DNA of 64,000 nt, from NCBI GenBank assembly GCA_008501635.1, contig QQUJ01000016.1, positions 79,764 through 143,763 on the forward strand, in the 5' to 3' direction. The notes beneath the pieces are model-generated. The model did no database searches. It was not told the DNA's origin and was given only the letters and a program-made list of their open reading frames with translations. This DNA is from Pseudomonadota bacterium (lineage in GTDB: Bacteria; Pseudomonadota; Gammaproteobacteria; QQUJ01). This document shows positions 36,013 to 45,744 of this stretch, piece by piece (position 1 is the first letter of the stretch; each line of letters begins with the position of its first letter). Made by a program: the position numbers and the translations under genes.

Positions 36013-36660
36013 TCAGGCAACGAAATCAAAGGGATGCAACGGCAAGGCCGCGGGTTCGCGCCATTTGTGTTCGTTGCGCGACCAGCCCCAACCGCCGAGC
36101 GCCGCGCCGCATGCTGCGACATAGTGGTCGGTGGGTGCGCTTTGCGCGCTGACACCGGCGAGGCCCTGCCCCTCCAGCCACGCGAGCAGTTCTCCGCGGA
36201 CGCCCGCGTCGCGTTTCATCACCATCAGCGCCTCGGGCGGGGCGCCGCGCAGCATCATCGCGGCCGCGGGATGCACCTCGGCCACCCGCGCCTTCTCCCG
36301 TCCCACTTCCACGATCCCGCGCGCCACGCCCATGCCGCGCAGGGTGAGATAGGCCATGCGCGTCATGGTCGGCGTCATCACCGATCCCGATGCGAGACCG
36401 TGTCGGGTCAGCAGTTTGCGCAGCGCTTTGTCCCCCGGACGATCGCCGCCGCCGGGATTGTAGGAGAGCGGTGCATCGATGCCCACCACAAAAGCATCAT
36501 CGGCCGCGTAGCGCGCGATCAGCCTGAAGATCTCCGCATCGCCCACGCCGTTGCACACCTCCTCCAGCGCCAGTTCGCGCGCATCGCCGCGCAGCACCAC
36601 CACCACGGTGTCCGCGACGTTGGTGGGGCCGGAGAGATCGATACCGATAACGACTGGCAT
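36013..36660 (-). CDS. DUF429 domain protein
   Basis: 215 residues. The family has an RNase H-like fold and is thought to be a nuclease, though no activity is established. The N-terminal VVIGIDLSGPTNVADTVVVVL gives the first acidic residue (D8), GIDAPLSYNPGGGDRPGDKALRKLL the second (about 60), and the C-terminal half has VAEVHPAAAMMLRG (Glu/His) and PTDHYVAACGAALG (Asp). Downstream of the helicase gene's 3' end by 45 bp on the same strand, maybe co-transcribed. Confidence 0.85.
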   Translation of the reverse strand: MPVVIGIDLSGPTNVADTVVVVLRGDARELALEEVCNGVGDAEIFRLIARYAADDAFVVGIDAPLSYNPGGGDRPGDKALRKLLTRHGLASGSVMTPTMTRMAYLTLRGMGVARGIVEVGREKARVAEVHPAAAMMLRGAPPEALMVMKRDAGVRGELLAWLEGQGLAGVSAQSAPTDHYVAACGAALGGWGWSRNEHKWREPAALPLHPFDFVA

Positions 36661-36705
36661 AATGGGTTCCGTTGCGGGTTACGGCCTGTCAACGCCGCTT
36701 CAGGC

Positions 36706-39700
36706 TCAGGGTTCGAAGGGCCACTCGCGCCACCCGCCCAACAGCGGAAAGTAGAGCCCGAGGCGAATGGGGCGCTGCTCGCGCGCAGCGAGCAGCCGCG
36801 CATAGCGTTCGAGCTGCGGGCGATAGCGCATCTGTTCGGTGTCGAGAAATCCCTCGCGATCCTGCCCCAAGTGGGTGCCGGTCTTGTAGTCGATGATCCA
36901 GCGGGTACCCTTTTCGTCGATAAAGCTACGATCCAGCACCACATGCACCACCTGGTCGCGATCGACACCTGCCAGCGGCCATTCGACGACTGCCTCGCTG
37001 TGGTGTCCATCGAGTATCCACCGACCGCGCTCATCGGCCAGACAACGCGACAGTGCCTCACTGACGCTGGCCCCCGCCTGCGCACGTTCATCGCGCGCCA
37101 CACCCTGTCGCGCCAACTCGCGAGTGATCATCCTGCCAAGCCCCGCGATGCGCGCTGCCGGCCATGCCTCCAGACCGTCACGCCCGATGCGCTGCAGATA
37201 GTGGTGAACGACCACACCGACGCAGCGCACCGTGTCCCCCGCCCATTCAAACTCGACATCGCCCTCCTCCGTGGCAATCGGCACAGGAAACACGGCGATG
37301 CCGGTCGCAGGCGGGGGCGACGGGCACTGCCATGCCAACGCCAGGCGCCGCAGCGGCTGATCGCCATTCACCGCCGCAGCGGACGGCAGGGCGGCGGCGC
37401 CCGCTCCGGCATCGAGCCGCGCCTGAAAGATCTGCCGTACCGCCGGCCACAATTGTTCCAGCAGTGATCCGGCCTCAGGCCGCCCCAGTTGCACCTCACC
37501 CCCGTTCTCGCGCAGCGGGCAGTGCCCCAGCAGGTGCAAGCGCTCGCGGGCGCGGGTCCCGGCCACGTAGAGTAACCGGGCATCCTCGTTACGGGCCCGC
37601 TCGCCATCGAGCCGCTTCAGTGTGCGTGAGATGGCATCGGGCTCTTCGTGGCGCGCGCGTATCGGTGCCAACAGCAGATCGTCCTGTGCGTTGTCCCGCG
37701 CTACCTCCAGCCACCGCATCAGCGGTTCCGTACCCGCGTTGGGACGGCGCCCAAGCCCGGGCACAATCACCGTGTCGAACTCCAGACCCTTGGCCTTGTG
37801 GATGGTCATCACCTGCAGGCCAGCGTTGGCCTGGCTATCCGGGGCGGCGAAGAGCTGCTCCACGCGTTCGGCCAGCGCTACCAATCCGGGGAGATCAGCG
37901 CCCACCTCCAGCGCCTCCAGCAAATCCAGATAAGCCTCTGCATCCGCCAGGTCGCTGGGCGCAGCGACGGTCGCCGGTCCGCCGAGCACCAGCCAGACAC
38001 CCTCCACCCAGCGCCGCAACGGGCGGCTGCGACGTTCGGCCAACGCCGGTGCTACGGCCGTGCAAAGACGCGCCAACCGCTGCCGACCCTCGTCGCTGAG
38101 GTCCGCCCGCACCTCGCTATCGTTGATGCGCTGCCACAGTATCGAGCGTGGATTCTCACCCGCCACCCGTGTGAGATCCGCCAACGTCAGGCCGCACCAG
38201 GGGGCACGCAGCAGCGCCAGCCAGGCGATGCGATCAGCGGGGTGCAGCAGCGCGTGGGTCAGCGAGAGCAGATCGCGCACCACCGGCCGTTCGCCCAGCT
38301 TTTCGATCTCCACCGCCTGATAACGCAACCCCGCCTGGCGCAGCGTCGGCAGGATGAGCGCCAGATGGGTACGGCTGCGGACCAGAATCGCCAACGTGCC
38401 TTCGGGGCGCTGGGCACGTGTTTCGGCGACGAGCTCGACGACGCGCGCCGCCTCGGCACCGGGATCGCGCCCCAACTGCGCATGAACCTGCACTGCCTGA
38501 TCTCCCTGGGGTTTTCGAAACGCCTGCGCCGGGCTGTAGGTCACGCCACCGCGCAACAGATCTTCCTGCGCCGGAAAGAGCTGGGGGAAGACTTCGTTGG
38601 CCCACGCCACCACGCCGGCCTGGGAGCGGAAATTGACGCTGAGCGTGAGCGGTTCGAGACGCACGCCGGCCAGCCCCGCCTGGCGCGCGCGCAGATAGAG
38701 CCCGACCTCCGCTTCGCGAAAACGGTAGATCGATTGCATCGGATCGCCGACCACGAACAGTGTCCGCCCGTCGTCGCGCTCCCAGCCGGCGGTCAGGCGC
38801 GCCAGCAGATCGTACTGGCGCAGCGAGGTGTCCTGGAACTCATCCACCAGGATGTGGCGGATGCGGTAATCGAGCGCCAGGGCGAGATCGGTCGGCGCCT
38901 CCGATTCACCCAGGGCCCGGGTAGCGGCCATGGCGAGTTGCGCGAAGTCGATGCTGCCCTGCTCCTGAAACACCAGATCAAGCTGCGCCACGGCCATCGG
39001 CAGCAGGGTCAGCAGCGCATCGAGCGCTGCCCACTGGCGCGGGTCATAGCGGGGCGGCGGCAGTTCGCGCACCTGGTGCAGCAGTTCGGCCAGGGCGGCA
39101 TCATCGCGCAGCCCTTCGAGCGCCGCCTTGAAACGCGCCTTGAAATTCTGGCGCCGCGTCTTCTCCTCCCCCCTGGCGCCGCTCGGGGCCGGAAATCCGA
39201 TCGCTTCGTTGGCCTGAGCCCGCCAGCTGCCGTCCCGGGTCAGCACCAGTTCGGCAAGCCCCTGCCAGAGGGGAAGTCGATCGGCCAGCGCTTCCGGCCA
39301 GCCCCCCGCTTCGCTCCAGGCGCGGATGGGCGAGTCGCGGCCTGTGGCCGCCAATTGGCCGCTGGCGTAGCGGGCCAGCCCCAGCAGTTCATCGCTATGG
39401 CGAGCGGGCAGCCGCTCCGCGAAAGAGCCGATACGCTCCTCGACAATGTGGCTCAACGCGGCCTCCAACGCCGCGCGCTGCACCGACGCGCTGTTGCGAT
39501 CGGCCACCAGGCGCAGCCAGTGATCGCGGCGCGCCAGCATGTCGGCGAGCAGACTCTCCAGATAGGGGAAGTCGTTATCCAGGTGGCGGGCCAGCTGCGC
39601 CACGGCCCCACCCCACGGCTCCCCCGAATCGAGCAGCGCCAAGGTCGCCCGTGCCGCCTCCCGATAGAGATCCTGCGCCTGCTCGACGATGGCGGGCGGT

Positions 39701-40119
39701 GCGCCGAAACCGGCCGCCAGCGGCAGCTGGCGGGTCAGCTCGGCGCAGAAGGAGTCGATGGTCTGCATCCGCAATCGCCCCGGGTGCGCCTCCAACTCCC
39801 AGCCCTGAGCCGCGTCGCGCGCCAGCGCCGCCTGCGCCAACTGCCAGGTGCGGTGTGCGTGCGGGTCGGCCGGTTCGGGATCACGGGCCCGATGCAGTGC
39901 CGCCAGCACGCGTTCGCGCATCTCGCCCGCGGCCTTGCGGGTGAAGGTGATGGCGAGGATCTCCTCGGGGCGCTCGACGGTTGCCAGCAGCGCCAGGTAA
40001 CGCTGAATCAGCAGCCCGGTCTTGCCGGAGCCGGCCGGCGCCTGGACGATGAACGAAGCGTCGGGGGCCAATGCCCGATCGCGCTGTGCCTGATCGGCCA
40101 CGTCGGGCCGTTCACTCAT
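36706..40119 (-). CDS. UvrD/RecB-type helicase-nuclease (AddA-like)
   Basis: 1137 residues from ATG 40117-40119, which overlaps the end of the upstream gene (ATGAGTGA). Superfamily 1A helicase for processing double-strand breaks. The Walker A motif QAPAGSGKTGLLIQ is near residue 27, Walker B is LVDEFQDTSLRQ, followed by VGDPMQSIYRFREAE, a UvrD C-terminal region with VMTIHKAKGLEFDTVIV, and a C-terminal PD-(D/E)XK nuclease segment (WIIDYKTG near residue 1075 then QLERYARLL). Together with the next gene it forms a two-subunit AddAB-like enzyme. The organism may or may not also carry RecBCD elsewhere. Confidence 0.95.
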   Translation of the reverse strand: MSERPDVADQAQRDRALAPDASFIVQAPAGSGKTGLLIQRYLALLATVERPEEILAITFTRKAAGEMRERVLAALHRARDPEPADPHAHRTWQLAQAALARDAAQGWELEAHPGRLRMQTIDSFCAELTRQLPLAAGFGAPPAIVEQAQDLYREAARATLALLDSGEPWGGAVAQLARHLDNDFPYLESLLADMLARRDHWLRLVADRNSASVQRAALEAALSHIVEERIGSFAERLPARHSDELLGLARYASGQLAATGRDSPIRAWSEAGGWPEALADRLPLWQGLAELVLTRDGSWRAQANEAIGFPAPSGARGEEKTRRQNFKARFKAALEGLRDDAALAELLHQVRELPPPRYDPRQWAALDALLTLLPMAVAQLDLVFQEQGSIDFAQLAMAATRALGESEAPTDLALALDYRIRHILVDEFQDTSLRQYDLLARLTAGWERDDGRTLFVVGDPMQSIYRFREAEVGLYLRARQAGLAGVRLEPLTLSVNFRSQAGVVAWANEVFPQLFPAQEDLLRGGVTYSPAQAFRKPQGDQAVQVHAQLGRDPGAEAARVVELVAETRAQRPEGTLAILVRSRTHLALILPTLRQAGLRYQAVEIEKLGERPVVRDLLSLTHALLHPADRIAWLALLRAPWCGLTLADLTRVAGENPRSILWQRINDSEVRADLSDEGRQRLARLCTAVAPALAERRSRPLRRWVEGVWLVLGGPATVAAPSDLADAEAYLDLLEALEVGADLPGLVALAERVEQLFAAPDSQANAGLQVMTIHKAKGLEFDTVIVPGLGRRPNAGTEPLMRWLEVARDNAQDDLLLAPIRARHEEPDAISRTLKRLDGERARNEDARLLYVAGTRARERLHLLGHCPLRENGGEVQLGRPEAGSLLEQLWPAVRQIFQARLDAGAGAAALPSAAAVNGDQPLRRLALAWQCPSPPPATGIAVFPVPIATEEGDVEFEWAGDTVRCVGVVVHHYLQRIGRDGLEAWPAARIAGLGRMITRELARQGVARDERAQAGASVSEALSRCLADERGRWILDGHHSEAVVEWPLAGVDRDQVVHVVLDRSFIDEKGTRWIIDYKTGTHLGQDREGFLDTEQMRYRPQLERYARLLAAREQRPIRLGLYFPLLGGWREWPFEP

Positions 40120-42781
40120 CGGTCTCACCCCCGTCCAGCGCCTCGGCCTCGACCCCGGTGACGATGCGACACAGCCCGGGCAGCTCGCAGTAGCGACAGG
40201 TCTGCAACCCGCGTTTGGGATCGACACGCGCATCGCCGGCGCGGAAGGCCTCGGCGAGTGTCGTCAGTGTTGCTGTCCATTCGGCCAGCAATTGCCCCCA
40301 GGTCCACTCCGGGCTGAGCCCGCGCGGCCGCATCTCCAGTTGCGGCAGCAAATCGTCTTCGCTGGCCAGGCCACGGAACCGCGACTGGCCGGCGCGCACC
40401 TCGGCGTAGGCCAGCGCTGCGGGAACCGCACCGTCGGAGACCGCATAGAGCGGTAGCTGCGGTTCGTCGGGGCGTGCGCCGAACCAGCGCTGCACCGAGG
40501 TCTGGCCGCTCTTGTAGTCGATGATGACGTGGCGGCCGTCGCCGAGTCGGTCAATACGATCGATGCGTGCCTGAATCTGCAGCCCACCGAGGGTGATCTC
40601 GCGTTTTTCCTCCGGCGCAATGACAGCAAAGGGTGCGCGTTGCGCCTCCAGTTCCAACCAGCTCGTCAACAGATCGGTCAGCCGGGCGCGCTCGATGGCG
40701 GTAAAACGCTCGGTGAAGGTAGCCGGACGCAAGCGCGCCTCCTCCGCCAGCGCCTTGTCCACGGCAGCCCCGGCCTGTTCGTGCCGCTGCTTCTCATCAA
40801 GCTTGGCGAGGGTCTGACTGTCTCCCAATCGCGCCCAGAGCGCCTCCAACGCGGCATGGAGCAGTGAGCCGCGGGTGGCCGCATCCAACCCCGGATGCGG
40901 GGCGCCCAGCGGCTCTGCACCCAGCCGAAAGCGGGCAAAGGCACGGAAGGGGCAGGCGGCCTGCTCGCGGAACAGCGCCGCACCGCCACGCACCCGCTCG
41001 CCCGCGGGCAACGCCGGGGCCCGCGGGTCATCCAAGGTCTCGAGGCTGGCACTTTGCTGGATGAGCCGGGCGTAGGACAGCTCCCCGTCCCCGCCGGACC
41101 CCTGGGTATCGGCGACGGGTAGCGAGGCAATCAGTGGGCTGGGACGCAGCTGTCGATCAGCCTCCTGCATCGGCCAACTGACGGTTACGGCGGGCGCGGC
41201 CGCCAGCAGACGTTGCGTAAGACGTCGCGCGAAGAGCAGCTCACGCTCGGCGGAGCTGTGGGGCATTGCACAACGGCGCTGCATCGACATGGGTAAAAAC
41301 GGATTGGGCCGCGGCGTCGGCGGCCACACCTCATCGTGCAGCCCGAGCAACCATAGGTGATCGAACCGCAGGCCCGCCGCCTCCAACAGTCCCAGCACCT
41401 GGATCGGCAGATCCGCGGAGCGCGGCTGGAACAGCGTTTCCGCCGCGATCTGGCGCAACCGCCCCAGCGCCTGCTGCAGGGTGAGCGGCGTACCGAGCTC
41501 ATCCAGCGTGGCAAGCTGGCCCAGCACGCCGCGCCAGGCCTCGACGGTCTGAAACTCCGCGCTGTCCAGAGCCCGCCCCTGGGGCCATCCGCCGCGGCGC
41601 AGCAATTCAGCGCAGTCCCGCGACCAGGCCGCGGGACTCTGACGGGCGGGCAGCTCGCGACAATGGATCCACCAGGCTTCGAGCTGCGCGGCGAGCAGCG
41701 GGCAGGCGTGGCGCTCGTCGCGGGCATGAAACAACAGCGTGGTGACGCGGTAGCGCGGCTCGCCAATCTCGCGCAGCCGTGCATCGAGCCGCGCGCGCGG
41801 CCCCGATTCGCTGTCGCCCCCCATCAGATAGGGCGAGCGCAGCAGCACACCGATCCGTTCGGTATCGAGACCCTCGCGGGTCGCGCCCCATTCGAGCAGG
41901 GTCAGCGCATCCTCCACCACCGAGTACTCAGCGAGACGCCGCCCCAGGCTGATGTTGAAGAGGGACGCTTCGCCACTCCCAGGCAGCACCGCGGCTGGCG
42001 TCAGACAATCCTGCAAAGTTCTTGCTATGGGCTCGCGCAGCGCGGCGAGATCGGGAACGACAATACCGATACGTGCCTGCGGTTCATCGCTGTGCAGGGT
42101 TCGCGCCCACCGGGCGGCGTGACGCAGTTCATCGGTGGTGTCGCGACAGGCGATGCGTCGGGCAACAATCGGGGTCTCTGCCGAGGTCTCTTCGATGACG
42201 GGGCAGCCGCGCTCCGCGCCGGCATCGAGCAGGCGCCGCTGGATCGGTGCCAACTCATCAAAGCCGGTCAACATCAGGGTCGTGGGCAGCGGCCACTCGT
42301 GGCTGCGCTTCAGCAACGCCGCTGCCAGGCCCGCCCGATCCAGCCAGCCACCCTCCCGGCACAAGTGCTGGAATCGTTGCGCCCAGCCGACAAAGGCGCG
42401 CACCTCGTCGCTCATCAGATCACCACTCGCCGGCAGGTGCTGCTGATAGCTGTTCAGCAGCTGCCACGCCTCCTGGGCGCGCCGCGCGGCCGGTGCCGGC
42501 TGGAGCAGTCGTTCGCCCAGCGGCGACTCCCGGATGACCCTCTCCCAAAGCAGCCGTTCCTGCAACGCGGTGAGCAGCAGCGGCGCAGCCTCGTCCACCA
42601 GGGTCACTTCGCCCCACAGGCGCTGCAGCCACGCCTCCCAGGGCAGGATATCGGGGCTTTCCCACACGCAGTTTGCCACCCGCTGTTGCCGATCGTGGCT
42701 GGCACGCAGCTGCGCCGCCTGACGCTGATTGGCGGTGAGCAGGGTGGTGCCGGGTGTGAGTTGTCGGAGCAGGCGATCCAT
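40112..42781 (-). CDS. PD-(D/E)XK nuclease repair protein (AddB-like)
   Basis: 889 residues. Resembles the gammaproteobacterial proteins annotated 'probable DNA repair protein' that pair with an AddA-like helicase. The N-terminus (TTLLTANQRQAAQLR) corresponds to the helicase-like domain of AddB but has no Walker A GxxGxGKT, so ATP hydrolysis here is unlikely. The C-terminal nuclease shows VIIDYKSGQTSVQRW (about 780-795), and four-Cys-type residues at the end (QTCRYCELPGLCRIV) suggest the AddB iron-sulfur cluster, though the first Cys of the set is not obvious. Overlaps the helicase start by 8 bp. Confidence 0.92.
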   Translation of the reverse strand: MDRLLRQLTPGTTLLTANQRQAAQLRASHDRQQRVANCVWESPDILPWEAWLQRLWGEVTLVDEAAPLLLTALQERLLWERVIRESPLGERLLQPAPAARRAQEAWQLLNSYQQHLPASGDLMSDEVRAFVGWAQRFQHLCREGGWLDRAGLAAALLKRSHEWPLPTTLMLTGFDELAPIQRRLLDAGAERGCPVIEETSAETPIVARRIACRDTTDELRHAARWARTLHSDEPQARIGIVVPDLAALREPIARTLQDCLTPAAVLPGSGEASLFNISLGRRLAEYSVVEDALTLLEWGATREGLDTERIGVLLRSPYLMGGDSESGPRARLDARLREIGEPRYRVTTLLFHARDERHACPLLAAQLEAWWIHCRELPARQSPAAWSRDCAELLRRGGWPQGRALDSAEFQTVEAWRGVLGQLATLDELGTPLTLQQALGRLRQIAAETLFQPRSADLPIQVLGLLEAAGLRFDHLWLLGLHDEVWPPTPRPNPFLPMSMQRRCAMPHSSAERELLFARRLTQRLLAAAPAVTVSWPMQEADRQLRPSPLIASLPVADTQGSGGDGELSYARLIQQSASLETLDDPRAPALPAGERVRGGAALFREQAACPFRAFARFRLGAEPLGAPHPGLDAATRGSLLHAALEALWARLGDSQTLAKLDEKQRHEQAGAAVDKALAEEARLRPATFTERFTAIERARLTDLLTSWLELEAQRAPFAVIAPEEKREITLGGLQIQARIDRIDRLGDGRHVIIDYKSGQTSVQRWFGARPDEPQLPLYAVSDGAVPAALAYAEVRAGQSRFRGLASEDDLLPQLEMRPRGLSPEWTWGQLLAEWTATLTTLAEAFRAGDARVDPKRGLQTCRYCELPGLCRIVTGVEAEALDGGETDE

Positions 42782-43027
42782 GCAGCAAGTCGCGATAGCA
42801 GGGCAGCGCGTAGTATTGCATAGAACCTTTTAAGACAGCGCCCCGCCCGGGACAGCGGCGATTACTCTCGCCAAGGCGCCAAGCGCGCAACCAACACCAC
42901 CCCGATCATGACGTGCTGCACGACTTCACGAAAAAAACCTTGGTGCATGATCAACACGATGGTGGATACCGTTGGCATTTTGACGGAAGATTGGGCGCCG
43001 TTACGCAAGCGATCTGGAAAGGTTCCG

Positions 43028-43438
43028 ATGAGTCAGCAGAAAAAGCCGGTATTCAGCATGGAGATGGACGTGCGCTGGGGCGACATGGACGCCATGGGCC
43101 ATGTCAACAACACCGTCTACTTTCGCTACATGGAGCAGGCACGGGTGAGCTGGCTGGAGTCGCTGCACGGCAGTATCACCGACCTGACCACCGGACCCGT
43201 CATCGTCAACGCCCGTTGCACCTTTCTTGTCCCCATCCTCTACCCCGAGCGTATCGTCGTGGAGGTCGCCTGCGGTCCCCCGGGCCGCAGCAGCTTCGAC
43301 ACCTATTACGAAATCCGCCCCGCCGGCAAACCGGAGCCGCTCTATGCCGAGGGCCAATCAAAGGTGGTGTGGATCGGACATGCAGCCGGGCGCTCGGTCC
43401 CGGTCCCCGATGCCATCCGTGCACTGATCGAGACCTGA
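43028..43438 (+). CDS. 4HBT-type acyl-CoA thioesterase
   Basis: 136 residues from ATG 43028, with GGAAAGG about 6 nt upstream; an open 40-codon extension (from 42908) has no family resemblance. Hotdog fold of the 4-hydroxybenzoyl-CoA thioesterase/YbgC group. The catalytic-loop pattern MDVRWGDMDAMGHVNNTVYFRYMEQAR (Asp in the RWGDMDAMGHV segment) is at residues 12-38. VNARCTFLVPILYPERIVVEV is the central strand region. Substrate unknown; monocistronic. Standard 140-residue family length. Confidence 0.93.
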   Translation: MSQQKKPVFSMEMDVRWGDMDAMGHVNNTVYFRYMEQARVSWLESLHGSITDLTTGPVIVNARCTFLVPILYPERIVVEVACGPPGRSSFDTYYEIRPAGKPEPLYAEGQSKVVWIGHAAGRSVPVPDAIRALIET

Positions 43439-43534
43439 TTCGGCGATTGATACGGTGATGGAACACCCCGCCCTCGCGTTGACGCTGGTAGCACCCGACA
43501 AACCGGCTGACGAACCGGCCAACGACCAGTCCGC

Positions 43535-43861
43535 CTAGCGCGTCGGGCAGATATAAACCCCGAAGACCTGACGCCCGTCGCTCGGCTCCGATTCGGCCGA
43601 CACCACGTTGCCGCCCATCTTGCCCCCCTCGTTGCGGGCCAGGGTAATCAATTCCAACTTAACCTTTTGCGCGCCTCGCGCAATGCCACCCACGGTATGG
43701 GCCGTCGTTACGGTCACCTTGCCTTTGCGTTCACAGTTGACCACATCAGCCTGAGGAAAAACCTGCACATCGCTGCCGCTGGAGTCCAGCGGCACCCAGG
43801 TGCAGCCGTTAAGCAGGGCGCTGAAACCCATGCCCGCAATGACCAACTTAGTCTTTTTCAT
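43535..43861 (-). CDS. DUF4156-type lipoprotein
   Basis: 108 residues from ATG 43859-43861. Lipoprotein signal peptide MKKTKLVIAGMGFSALLNGC with a Cys-20 lipobox (LNGC), so it is likely an outer- or inner-membrane lipoprotein. The mature part (TWVPLDSSGSDVQVF, VVNCERKGKVTVTTAH, LITLARNEGGKMGGNVVS) fits the small DUF4156/RcsF-like lipoprotein pattern, with two Cys (about 42, 106). Function unknown. Codons upstream of this ATG are open but unlikely to be used. Confidence 0.85.
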   Translation of the reverse strand: MKKTKLVIAGMGFSALLNGCTWVPLDSSGSDVQVFPQADVVNCERKGKVTVTTAHTVGGIARGAQKVKLELITLARNEGGKMGGNVVSAESEPSDGRQVFGVYICPTR

Positions 43862-43950
43862 GATCGTCACCATTCCCTTCCTGCCTGTGGTTCGTTCCAC
43901 CTGTCACCTACCGCCTTCGGGTTCGCTGCACAATTCCGGGGATAGATCCG

Positions 43951-45744
43951 CTACGAGGCTTCGAGTTCCTCCAGCCGCTGCGCCATGGCAGCGGTATCCC
44001 GACGCCGGGTGCGTAGCGCATAGTACAGGGCTCCCGGCACCAGCAACAGATTGATAACCCCGAAGCCGAGCCACCAGCGGCCTTCGATTCCATCGGCCAT
44101 CACCGGACGCGGCGCCGGAACAGAGATGGGCGCCGGCTCGCTGACAGCCACCGGTTCGGGTTCAGGTGGCGGTGGCGGCGATACCTCCGGCTCAACGACC
44201 GCATCGACGGACACGGGCGGCAGGTGGATCAGGAGACCGCGCCCGTCTGCGGAGATCCCCGCAACCGCCACCTGCGCCTGGTAGGCACCGGGCTGTGCAG
44301 GTGCGAACAGCAGCGACTGGCTACCCCCGACCGGCAGGCGTGTCTCCGATCCGTGACGCGCGGCACCCGGTCCGGTCCAGAGCACCGTCAGGCCAAGCTC
44401 ATCAGAAGCGAAATCGGCGCTGCTCGCCTGCAGGGTGATACGCCCCGCCTTGCCGACCCAGGAGGGACCCTCCCAGCGTGCGCTGAACGGACTCGGCGCC
44501 AGCGTCACCAGACGACGCGCGCTACGATGGAAGGTCGGCCCCTCGGCGACGAAGAGTATGCTGGAAAGCCCGGTCCGCCCGGCAAAACGCCCGTTCCCCT
44601 GAAAGTTGCCCGGATCGTCCGTGGGCTGCAGCGGCCAAAAGCTGGTTGCATCCTGTTCATGCTCGATCACTGCCTGCGTCTTCAGCAGCTGCAGAACGCC
44701 TGTGTCTTCAATAGGGGTCTCGCCGTCGACGAGTCGCGCCCGCAGTGTGAGCTCTTCCCCGGCGAAAAGAGTGTCCGGCAGCGCCTCGGGAAGCAGCTGC
44801 AAACGGCTGATTATGAAGACCCGGTTGTCCGGGTGCGGCTCGGTGAGTATCTGCCAGCGGCCCTCCTGAGGGTCGGGTACCGTGATCACCGCATACGGAT
44901 TCTCCTCGAACCAGCGCACCGCCCTGGGGCGCGAATCACGGGTCATCTCGGACCCCGCCGGGTCGCGCAGGGCGACCCGTCCGCCGTCGTTGCGGAACAC
45001 CACGATATTCAGTTCATCGATCGCGGCGTCCACCTCAAAGCCTCCTTCGACAATGGGCAGCGTATTTACCTCGGTACTCTGCTCGAGGATGTTCATGAAA
45101 ATCCGGTGCAGATCGTCGGCACGACGCGCGGTCTGGTGCAGCCCGCCCGTCTCGCGTGCCAGCGTCTCCAAGAGCTCCTGATCCGCATTGTCTGAGAGCC
45201 CCACCGGATAGAGGGTTACGCCGGCAGCAATCAGAGCAGGCAGGCGCACGCCAAGAATCTGCGCGCGCGCCCTGCCGTTGAGCTCGGGGTTCTTATCGAT
45301 ATCGACATGCCCGTCGGTAAGCAGAATGAGACTGCGCCGCTGTCCCTCCGCCGGCCCTTCCCAGCCGCGCGTCGCTCGCTGCAGGGCTTGCCCGATGTCG
45401 GTGAACAAGGCGACGGAGCTGATCTTCGCCGCCTCGATGCGTGCCAGATCTTTCCATTTTTTTGTCACCTCCCCATGCGCGACGAGCATGTTGACCCATT
45501 GCCCGAAGGTCCAGACTCCGGCCTCGGTGTCCGGGGGCAGCAGTTCGCTCAGCAGCCGCAACGCCGGAACCCGCAGGTTCAGCGGGTCAGTCTGCTTCAT
45601 GCTGCCGGAGATATCGATGACCACCCGCAGATCGTGAGCGGCTGCTGCGGTCGCCTCGGCAAGTGGCAGGCAAAGCACCGCGGCCAGCAGCAACCTGGCC
45701 GCAAACCTGGCGCAAACAGGGTGGTTTTGACCATGTCGAATCAT
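43951..45744 (-). CDS. Exported VWA-domain protein with C-terminal membrane helix
   Basis: 597 residues. A signal peptide (about 1-36) leads into a von Willebrand A domain (about 38-235) with a MIDAS motif: VVIDISGSMKQTDP (DxSxS) and LLTDGHVDIDKN (Asp). Then come two beta-rich regions, a Pro-rich linker (PPVSVDAVVEPEVSPPPPPEPEPV), and a membrane helix near the C-terminus (WWLGFGVINLLLVPGALYYALR). The large periplasmic part thus sits on the outside. Resembles a conserved gammaproteobacterial VWA family of unknown function. Starts in an ATGA overlap with the upstream coiled-coil gene. Confidence 0.88.
   Translation of the reverse strand: MIRHGQNHPVCARFAARLLLAAVLCLPLAEATAAAAHDLRVVIDISGSMKQTDPLNLRVPALRLLSELLPPDTEAGVWTFGQWVNMLVAHGEVTKKWKDLARIEAAKISSVALFTDIGQALQRATRGWEGPAEGQRRSLILLTDGHVDIDKNPELNGRARAQILGVRLPALIAAGVTLYPVGLSDNADQELLETLARETGGLHQTARRADDLHRIFMNILEQSTEVNTLPIVEGGFEVDAAIDELNIVVFRNDGGRVALRDPAGSEMTRDSRPRAVRWFEENPYAVITVPDPQEGRWQILTEPHPDNRVFIISRLQLLPEALPDTLFAGEELTLRARLVDGETPIEDTGVLQLLKTQAVIEHEQDATSFWPLQPTDDPGNFQGNGRFAGRTGLSSILFVAEGPTFHRSARRLVTLAPSPFSARWEGPSWVGKAGRITLQASSADFASDELGLTVLWTGPGAARHGSETRLPVGGSQSLLFAPAQPGAYQAQVAVAGISADGRGLLIHLPPVSVDAVVEPEVSPPPPPEPEPVAVSEPAPISVPAPRPVMADGIEGRWWLGFGVINLLLVPGALYYALRTRRRDTAAMAQRLEELEAS

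Noticed and set aside
37648..40161. 837-codon plus-strand open frame opposite the helicase gene
   Set aside because: High-GC antisense frame of a clearly coding helicase; its product is His/Arg/Gln-rich and matches no family.
41357..42823. 488-codon plus-strand open frame opposite the AddB-like gene
   Set aside because: Antisense shadow of a recognised gene, with Arg/Gln/Pro bias.
43458..43538. 26-codon open frame after the thioesterase
   Set aside because: Too short, no Shine-Dalgarno, and it overlaps the end of the convergent lipoprotein gene.
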